The notes beneath the pieces are model-generated. The model saw nothing but the letters and a program-made list of their open reading frames with translations, did not search any database and was not told the DNA's origin. Position numbers and translations under genes: made by a program. Positions 1-3,706 of a DNA stretch of 6,311 bases are shown here, in pieces (position 1 is the stretch's first letter; each line of letters begins with the position of its first letter). The stretch is from JAOABP01 sp964590395 (lineage in GTDB: Bacteria > Hydrothermota > Tepidihabitantia > Tepidihabitantales > Tepidihabitantaceae), in the NCBI GenBank assembly GCA_964590395.1, contig CAZPVT010000019.1:1-6311 (forward strand). Direction: 5' to 3'.

Positions 1-98
1 CTGACCAAGAAATAAAAATACCGCTCAAAGGAATGAATCCAGGTATTTATTTCTTGCAACTGGGAAACGAGGCGAAAAGGTTTGTGGTCGTGAAATAA
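1..98 (+). CDS. C-terminal end of a secreted protein with T9SS-type sorting domain (partial)
   Basis: Only the last 31 codons are inside the window; the first complete codon is at 3 and the stop is TAA at 96-98. The peptide begins DQEIKIPLKG, continues through a NPGIYFLQL strand and ends in KRFVVVK. This is the final beta-strand part of a C-terminal sorting domain of the type IX secretion (Por) class, where 'GxYxLxl...K.ivv.K' endings are usual. It is almost identical to the end of the 793-residue propeller protein on the opposite strand; the only amino-acid difference is V for I near the end (FVVVK versus FVIVK). The missing body is probably also a secreted or surface protein, but whether it is another propeller cannot be seen. 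The gene is cut by the window edge and nothing suggests it is a pseudogene. It converges with the Lrp-like gene. Confidence 0.8.
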   Translation, partial: DQEIKIPLKGMNPGIYFLQLGNEAKRFVVVK

Positions 99-143
99 GA
101 CCAGCTATTGACCGTAATTTGAACCCCGCTGGGACATCTTACC

Positions 144-215
144 GTCATTGCGAGTATTCCCGGTGGTTTACGCTTATAGATTGCTTCGTCCGCCTTACGG
201 CGTCCTCGCAATGAC
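144..215. repeat. GTCATTGCG-type palindromic interspersed repeat, internally deleted
   Basis: It starts with GTCATTGCGAG and ends with CTCGCAATGAC. Its right half contains AGATTGC, a CGCC/GGCG mini-hairpin (191-202) and the terminal CGCAATGAC. Compared with the copy at 3460-3563 it lacks 32 bp, which removed the inner part of its left arm. Elements of this look (a terminal TCATTGCGAG and an inner AAGCAATCT) are common short interspersed repeats in many environmental bacterial genomes. It lies between two convergent genes and could help end transcription, but no U-tract follows it. Confidence 0.8.
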
Positions 216-281
216 AGAAGGAGAACGGAGATCGCCAAGTTCACCTTCGACAGAACGCAATGACAGAAAAAATGTCGCGAT

Positions 282-318
282 GACAAGAAAAGAAAAGGCA
301 GAGCGCAATAAGATTGCG
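282..318 (-). terminator. Possible weak intrinsic terminator after the Lrp-like gene
   Basis: Read on the minus strand directly after the stop codon (322-320), a perfect 6-bp stem with a 3-nt loop is formed at 318-304 (CGCAAT, CTT, ATTGCG). A pyrimidine-rich tract with several T runs follows (303-282). The stem is short and the T runs are interrupted by C, so this is only a candidate. The stem lies exactly at the end of the inverted-repeat arm. Confidence 0.35.
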
Positions 319-319
319 G

Positions 320-1231
320 TTATATTCCGAGCGTATTCGCTACCCAGGAACTGTTAATCCGGATCTCCCGGTTATAAACCACACCCGCCACCCGCACCCC
401 GTTAATTCTCTCCAAAAAATCCAATCTCCGGATAAGGTCTGGAATACCCCAGACATCCGATTCAACAACTAAGTATCTGCTGTTGACCGGCTTGCCACCT
501 AAAACCAGCGCAAAATTCTCATCACTGATCAACTTAATCAGTTGCTCCGGACGGTATCCGGTTTCTAACAGGAAATGAAAATGACCGAGGTTATCCGCCT
601 TTGACCAGTCAACCGAAAACTGAATTCTGATTATCCCGGAACGATTCTCCTCAGTCCAGAGTAACCGTAAAAGTTTCGTCTTAATCCAGTTAATGTTCTG
701 CCCGAAGGCACTGCTGATTTTGTGAACACCCACCCCCGGGTTTTCAAACAGAAAACGGATAAAACTTCTTTCCTCCCGGGAGATGGGAAAGGCAACTGGA
801 TAGGAAAAATCCTTGATTTTGTAAATCTCTACCTGCGCAAGTTCAGAAACCGACTGAATAAAACGGGTCTCGATCTCTAAATCCCGGGAGTAGAAAAGCA
901 GTGCGAGATTGTGCCCGATATCTGCGGGCATTGCCTGGTTGACCAATATTTCAGTAACAAACGGCAAACGGGCAACTAACCGCTGTCCGGTTCCATAAGG
1001 GTCATTAGTTCTGATGAGCACCCCAGCCCAGACCCAGTTACCACCCAACAGTGGTGGCACGACTAAGGTAAGATGGAAAGAACGAATCACCCCGCCCTCC
1101 TGCAACCGTGCCAGCCTCAACTGATATTCCGGAAGCGAAATGCCTGTGCCGGACAGCTCCTCATCACTGAAATAAAAAGACTTGGCTTCTGCCAGACGAA
1201 GCACCTGAAGGTCTTTAGGCTCAAGGAGCAT
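320..1231 (-). CDS. Tandem Lrp/AsnC-like winged-helix regulator (two HTH-RAM-like halves)
   Basis: This 303-residue protein is about twice the usual length of an Lrp/AsnC regulator and reads as two similar halves. Residues about 4-50 look like a winged helix-turn-helix ('EYQLRLARLQEGGVIRSF', the typical 'RI..Le..GvI' helix and wing). Residues about 66-146 look like an alpha/beta RAM-type domain. A second winged helix follows at about 149-203 ('ISREERSFIRFL...'), and a second RAM-like domain at about 214-300. No signal peptide or membrane segment is visible, so it should be a cytoplasmic DNA-binding protein. It follows the sugar transferase gene with a 33-bp gap and could be co-transcribed with it, but a promoter-like sequence also lies in that gap. 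There is no convincing Shine-Dalgarno sequence; ATG is the first Met and a stop codon lies close upstream in the leader. Alternatives are a siroheme-decarboxylase-like AsnC relative (its signature was not recognised) or a non-DNA-binding sensor. The fold call is fairly firm; the target is unknown. Confidence 0.65.
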   Translation of the reverse strand: MLLEPKDLQVLRLAEAKSFYFSDEELSGTGISLPEYQLRLARLQEGGVIRSFHLTLVVPPLLGGNWVWAGVLIRTNDPYGTGQRLVARLPFVTEILVNQAMPADIGHNLALLFYSRDLEIETRFIQSVSELAQVEIYKIKDFSYPVAFPISREERSFIRFLFENPGVGVHKISSAFGQNINWIKTKLLRLLWTEENRSGIIRIQFSVDWSKADNLGHFHFLLETGYRPEQLIKLISDENFALVLGGKPVNSRYLVVESDVWGIPDLIRRLDFLERINGVRVAGVVYNREIRINSSWVANTLGI

Positions 1232-1240
1232 ATTTAACTC

Positions 1241-1268
1241 ATTCTAACCAACAATTAGGCAATTTCAA
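1241..1268 (-). promoter_or_regulatory. Candidate sigma-70 promoter for the Lrp-like gene
   Basis: On the minus strand TTGAAA (1268-1263, 5 of 6 consensus) is followed by a 16-bp spacer and TAGAAT (1246-1241, 5 of 6). The -10 ends nine bases before the ATG, so a transcript would start only two or three bases upstream of it. This fits the lack of a Shine-Dalgarno sequence. The -35 overlaps the stop codon of the sugar transferase gene. AT-rich gaps produce such matches by chance, so this is a moderate call. Confidence 0.45.
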
Positions 1269-2554
1269 TAAGCACCCCGCCGCGAGATAATCGCGGGAAT
1301 CGTCTTGAAAATTATTGCAACATCACCCGCGAGTGTCCATTCCCGGACATAATTCGTATCCAGTTTAACCCGCTCCTCATAACCGGTATCGGTCCTGCCC
1401 GAGACCTGCCACAGGCCAGTCAAGCCGGGTGGTACCCGGAACATCAATAGGGAGTAATCCTGATAATAGGAAATTTCCTTTTCCACGATCGGCCGGGGTC
1501 CAACCAGACTCATCTGACCCACCAGAACATTCAGTAGTTGGGGAAGTTCATCCAGGCTGGTCTGACGCAAAAATCTTCCTACTGATGTAACTCTTGGGTC
1601 ATCTTTCAGTTTGAAGGTCTTCTCAAACTCTGCCCTTTTAACCGGATCCGCGGCAAGAATCTCCTCCAGCCTTTTGTCCGCATCAACAAACATCGTCCGG
1701 AACTTTAAGACATCAAACTCCTTCATATTTCTACCCAGGCGCCGATGGCGGTAAAATACCGGACCCGGACTGGTAAGTTTTATCAACGACGCGATAAAAA
1801 GCATCGGCATCCCGAAGAACAAAAGCGCGAGTGCCGCGATCGTAAGGTCGATAATCCTTTTTAATCGCCGCGCGATTCCCTCAGTTACAAAAGGTCCAAT
1901 TGGCCGCGGATGGGGTCCTATAAGATAGGCAGAAAAACGAAATGAACGGATGCCGACGAAATCGACAAAGTACTTGGGTGCGAGCGCACTGACATTATGT
2001 TCGGTCCGGATATCGGTAATATCAACAACGATGGTCCCAAACCGGTTAATTCTCCCCACCGGTTCTGAGTGAGTAATAAGCCAATCGCTGATCTCCTCAA
2101 TCGGAATAACCTCTACACAGTCAAAACCCCACCAGCGCAAAAGATTTTTCTTATTCTGATTAAAGTCGGTAACGAAAAGCACCCGCTCCGAAAAAAGCCG
2201 ACGGAACACAATGCCAATAAGCGGTGCAATAAATGTCAGATAAGCCCAGAGCGCCAGCCAGAACCCAACCGAAAGATTTTCACACCATGACCATAAAGTA
2301 TGGCAAGTGCTGTAACTGACATAGGTTAGGGCATAAGCCGCCTGTGTCCTGGTGGTTAAACCGTAATTAGCACGGGCAGTAGACTCAAACTCGCCGACCA
2401 GATAACTGGCAAAAGCCAGTAACGCCCAGACCATTATTACCGTAGTAGCACCGGTAGAGAGCGGTGCGAAGACAATCCTTAGAACCGCTATAACCAGCAG
2501 CAGAAAAAGCAGTTCCAGGGTGATCAGGACCGCATTATCCCGCCCGCTGTTCAT
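1265..2554 (-). CDS. WbaP-like undecaprenyl-phosphate sugar phosphotransferase
   Basis: A polyprenyl-phosphate hexose-1-phosphate transferase that would move a sugar phosphate from a nucleotide sugar to undecaprenyl phosphate at the inner membrane, the first step of O-antigen, capsule or exopolysaccharide synthesis. The 429-residue protein has an N-terminal membrane region (hydrophobic stretches near 8-30, 36-54 and 95-118, possibly one more near 70-92), a soluble middle domain (about 123-225) and a C-terminal catalytic domain from about 230. Seen in order are KRIIDL and a membrane/re-entrant helix (231-258), SPGPVFY (262-268), KFRTM (284-288), the DPRVTSVGRFLR block, SLDELPQLLNVL with the catalytic-type Asp335-Glu336 pair, SLVGPRP (349-355), the PPGLTGLWQVSGR block (375-387), and the ending GAY, as in WbaP/RfbP enzymes. 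It is slightly shorter than Salmonella WbaP, with no sign of truncation. The ATG is the only usable start: no in-frame ATG, GTG or TTG lies between it and an upstream stop. The Shine-Dalgarno is weak. The sugar cannot be told from sequence; galactose or glucose are usual. Confidence 0.92.
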   Translation of the reverse strand: MNSGRDNAVLITLELLFLLLVIAVLRIVFAPLSTGATTVIMVWALLAFASYLVGEFESTARANYGLTTRTQAAYALTYVSYSTCHTLWSWCENLSVGFWLALWAYLTFIAPLIGIVFRRLFSERVLFVTDFNQNKKNLLRWWGFDCVEVIPIEEISDWLITHSEPVGRINRFGTIVVDITDIRTEHNVSALAPKYFVDFVGIRSFRFSAYLIGPHPRPIGPFVTEGIARRLKRIIDLTIAALALLFFGMPMLFIASLIKLTSPGPVFYRHRRLGRNMKEFDVLKFRTMFVDADKRLEEILAADPVKRAEFEKTFKLKDDPRVTSVGRFLRQTSLDELPQLLNVLVGQMSLVGPRPIVEKEISYYQDYSLLMFRVPPGLTGLWQVSGRTDTGYEERVKLDTNYVREWTLAGDVAIIFKTIPAIISRRGAY

Positions 2555-2567
2555 ACCTAATTCCGGG

Positions 2568-2594
2568 AGTGTAACTTGTCTTCGTTTAAGTCAA
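2568..2594 (-). promoter_or_regulatory. Weak candidate promoter before the sugar transferase gene
   Basis: The 77-bp gap after the mS38-like gene contains, on the minus strand, TTGACT (2594-2589) and TACACT (2573-2568). The spacer is only 15 bp and the -10 matches 4 of 6. It may allow the transferase and the regulator to be expressed separately from the ribosome- and nucleoid-related genes upstream. No clear terminator hairpin was seen in the gap. Confidence 0.25.
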
Positions 2595-2631
2595 GAAAGC
2601 CAGTTGCAGGTCGATAAACCGACTTGCCGTC

Positions 2632-2727
2632 TTAGCGCAGCTTCTTTTTATGACGCAGCGCTTTGCGTCTTTTCTTGTATTTATGACGCTTAACCTTACG
2701 CAGTTTTCGCTTTCTACCGCAGGGCAT
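2632..2727 (-). CDS. 31-residue basic protein, AURKAIP1/COX24 (mS38-like) family
   Basis: This very short gene has an ATG at 2727-2725 and a TAA at 2634-2632. The product begins MPCGRKRKLRK, continues VKRHKYKKRRKALRHKK and ends LR; more than half its residues are Lys, Arg or His. The 'K.KKHKyKKrrKrlRhKk' pattern is the core of the COX24_C/AURKAIP1 domain of mitochondrial small-subunit protein mS38, and short bacterial proteins with an MPSGKKRKRHK-like start carry the same domain. It is therefore probably a small ribosome-associated protein. A strong Shine-Dalgarno (AAAAAGGAG, 2744-2736) precedes it at good spacing and overlaps the stop of the HU gene, which supports a real, translationally coupled gene. 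A bTHX- or bL34-like basic ribosomal peptide is a less likely alternative. Confidence 0.8.
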   Translation of the reverse strand: MPCGRKRKLRKVKRHKYKKRRKALRHKKKLR

Positions 2728-2735
2728 TATCCCGG

Positions 2736-2744
2736 CTCCTTTTT
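2736..2744 (-). promoter_or_regulatory. Ribosome binding site of the mS38-like gene, overlapping the HU stop
   Basis: AAAAAGGAG on the minus strand lies 8 bases before the ATG at 2727. Its first two bases fall in the TAA stop of the HU-like gene (2745-2743). This fixes the start of a gene too short for most gene callers and suggests translational coupling. Confidence 0.75.
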
Positions 2745-3036
2745 ATTGCTTATGCATCAGGCTCTTCTTCAGTAGACGCGAGGCTTTAAACACCGGCACC
2801 CGCCGCGGCGGGATATTCACCGGCACCTTGGTTTTGGGGTTACGAGCCAGTTTCGGCTTGCGCAGTTTCGTTGCCAGCACGCCGAACCCTCTGATTTCCA
2901 CCCGATTGCCCTCCTGAAGCGCCCGGCACAACTCATCAATGAACAACTGAACAATCCTACCCACATCCCTTTTTGTGATATTAGGTGCCATCTGGCGGGC
3001 GATTGTTTCAACCAGATCAGCCTTTGTAATCGTCAT
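2743..3036 (-). CDS. HU/IHF family DNA-binding protein
   Basis: A 97-residue nucleoid protein of the HU/IHF (DNABII) family, which works as a dimer that bends DNA. Residues 1-45 form the usual helical dimerisation part (MTITKADLVETIARQ..., 'FIDELCRALQEGNRVEIRGFG'). The family signature is clear: RGFG at 49-52, then KLRKPKLARNPKT with the intercalating-type RNP at 65-67 on the beta-arm. The C-terminal 'VPVFKASRLLK' helix is also typical. The arm reads ARNPKTKVPVNIPPRR, closer to IHF-like members than to E. coli HU, so I do not assign hupA/hupB or ihf. The length is normal. A very strong Shine-Dalgarno overlaps the end of fmdB 11 bp upstream, and the mS38-like gene follows after 15 bp, so the three are clearly one operon. 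Confidence 0.95.
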   Translation of the reverse strand: MTITKADLVETIARQMAPNITKRDVGRIVQLFIDELCRALQEGNRVEIRGFGVLATKLRKPKLARNPKTKVPVNIPPRRVPVFKASRLLKKSLMHKQ

Positions 3037-3040
3037 AACA

Positions 3041-3049
3041 TCTCCTCCT
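3041..3049 (-). promoter_or_regulatory. Strong ribosome binding site of the HU-like gene
   Basis: AGGAGGAGA on the minus strand lies 4 bases before the ATG (3036) and overlaps the TAG stop of fmdB (3050-3048). It fixes the HU start and indicates coupling of fmdB and HU translation. Confidence 0.8.
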
Positions 3050-3269
3050 ACGAACAGTTACTGCAGTTATGAGTGCTACAGCAACTGCAACTACTGTTTG
3101 AACCTTTAACCTTCTTTTCTGCCCCGGCAACACCAAAAACCGAAAAAAGGCGGTGAACTCTCTTACTCCTGCATTTCGGACAGGAAAGTTCCCGCTCCTC
3201 GTTTTCGTTCCGAACCAACTCTTCAAAAGTCTGGTTACAAGTGCAACACTCAAACTCATAAATTGGCAT
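3048..3269 (-). CDS. FmdB family zinc-ribbon protein
   Basis: A 73-residue protein starting MPIYEFECCTCNQTFE, the hallmark of the FmdB/CxxC_CxxC_SSSS family. The zinc ribbon is formed by Cys8-x-x-Cys11 and Cys30-Pro-Lys-Cys33. The C-terminal tail is rich in Ser and Cys (Cys at 61, 63, 64, 69 and 72), also common in this family. FmdB was named as a putative regulator in formamidase clusters, but the general role of these small proteins is not established. The ATG at 3269 is the right start because the MPIYE motif is the universal N-terminus. No Shine-Dalgarno precedes it, and a perfect promoter ends five bases upstream. It is the first gene of the operon leading to HU and the mS38-like protein. 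Confidence 0.92.
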   Translation of the reverse strand: MPIYEFECCTCNQTFEELVRNENEERELSCPKCRSKRVHRLFSVFGVAGAEKKVKGSNSSCSCCSTHNCSNCS

Positions 3270-3274
3270 AACTA

Positions 3275-3303
3275 ATTATAACAATGTCACTTCTACCTGT
3301 CAA
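3275..3303 (-). promoter_or_regulatory. Perfect consensus sigma-70 promoter of the fmdB-HU operon
   Basis: On the minus strand TTGACA (3303-3298) is followed by exactly 17 bp and TATAAT (3280-3275): 12 of 12 consensus positions at the optimal spacing. The -10 ends five bases before the fmdB ATG at 3269, so the expected transcription start falls on or next to the ATG and the mRNA would be leaderless. Strong constitutive expression would suit HU and a ribosomal protein. Confidence 0.9.
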
Positions 3304-3370
3304 GCGACATACCAGACCAGTAATCCCTGTTTACCGGTGCCTTTGCTGTAATACCCTTTGCTCCGCTCTT

Positions 3371-3706
3371 GCTCTGCCTTTTCTTTTCTTGCCATCGCGA
3401 CATTTTTTCTGTCATTGCGTTCTGTCGAAGGTGAACTTGGCGATCTCCGTTCTCCTTCTGTCATTGCGAGGACGCCGTAAGGCGGACGAAGCAATCTATA
3501 AGCGTAAACCACCGGGAATACTCGCAAAGAGATTGCTTCCTGCCTGCGGCAGTTCGCAATGACGGTAAGATGTCCAAGCGGGGTTCAAATTACGGTCAAT
3601 AGCTGGTCTTATTTCACGATTACAAACCTTTTCGCCTCGTTTCCCAGTTGCAAGAAATAAATACCTGGATTCATTCCTTTGAGCGGTATTTTTATTTCTT
3701 GGTCAG
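3371..3706 (-). repeat. Long inverted repeat, right arm (copy B)
   Basis: The reverse complement of this stretch is about 99 percent identical over aligned bases to 1-304, with four substitutions and 32 extra bp at 3522-3553. It spans the last part of the propeller gene, its stop codon at 3611-3609 and about 240 bp downstream. Its inner edge (3371) is 67 bp upstream of the -35 of the fmdB promoter. The true outer limit may be beyond 3706, because the other copy is cut by the window edge. Confidence 0.93.
3460..3563. repeat. GTCATTGCG-type palindromic interspersed repeat, complete copy
   Basis: A 104-bp two-armed palindrome. Each arm starts at the outside with GTCATTGCGA and ends inside with GAAGCAATCT. 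The left arm carries a CGCC-GTAA-GGCG mini-hairpin (GNRA-type loop) and the right arm a CTGCC-TGC-GGCAG hairpin (3540-3552). ATTGC pairs with GCAAT within each arm, so each arm can fold alone as well as with the other. It resembles the REP/MITE-like repeats that are abundant in many uncultivated bacteria. No gene is inside. Confidence 0.85.

Larger units (their letters stand above)
1..304 (+). repeat. Long inverted repeat, left arm (copy A)
   Basis: This stretch matches the reverse complement of 3371-3706. I aligned it by eye: position n pairs with 3707-n up to the indel and with 3675-n after it. Differences are substitutions at 86, 87, 131 and 283, plus a 32-bp segment present in the other copy and missing here at the TTGCGA at 148-153. 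It holds the end of the partial gene, its stop codon and about 200 bp of downstream non-coding DNA. Similarity ends sharply at 304, sixteen bases from the stop codon of the Lrp-like gene. The left limit is unknown because the repeat reaches the window edge. Confidence 0.93.
3270..3608. other. Intergenic region between the propeller gene and fmdB
   Basis: This 339-bp gap has no credible gene. It holds the fmdB promoter (3275-3303), about 67 bp with no recognised feature (3304-3370), and then the non-coding part of the inverted-repeat arm (3371-3608) with the palindromic element at 3460-3563. Open frames here on either strand also appear in the other repeat copy and have no coding character. 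No classical terminator with a U-tract follows the propeller gene; the palindromic element is the only strong fold. Confidence 0.75.

Noticed and set aside
47..286. Minus-strand open frame of 79 codons overlapping the partial secreted-protein gene, and its counterpart at 3284-3562
   Set aside because: It runs antisense to the recognised sorting domain and through the repeats; both copies exist only because of the duplication.
148..357. Plus-strand open frame of 69 codons, with the same N-terminal half also readable at 3527-3300 on the minus strand
   Set aside because: The shared peptide is only the translation of the two inverted-repeat copies, the two diverge beyond the repeat edge, and part of it is made of the palindromic element. 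No Shine-Dalgarno and no family resemblance.
1918..2290. Open frames on both strands inside the sugar transferase gene
   Set aside because: They are shadows of a gene with a complete set of family motifs.
2817..3259. Alternative-frame open frames over HU and fmdB
   Set aside because: The real frames carry diagnostic HU (RGFG, RNP) and FmdB (MPIYE, CxxC pairs) motifs; the alternatives have none.
305..3370. Inverted-repeat-bounded segment as a composite transposon or integrative element
   Set aside because: No transposase or integrase, no target-site duplication visible, and the cargo is housekeeping-like (HU, putative ribosomal protein).
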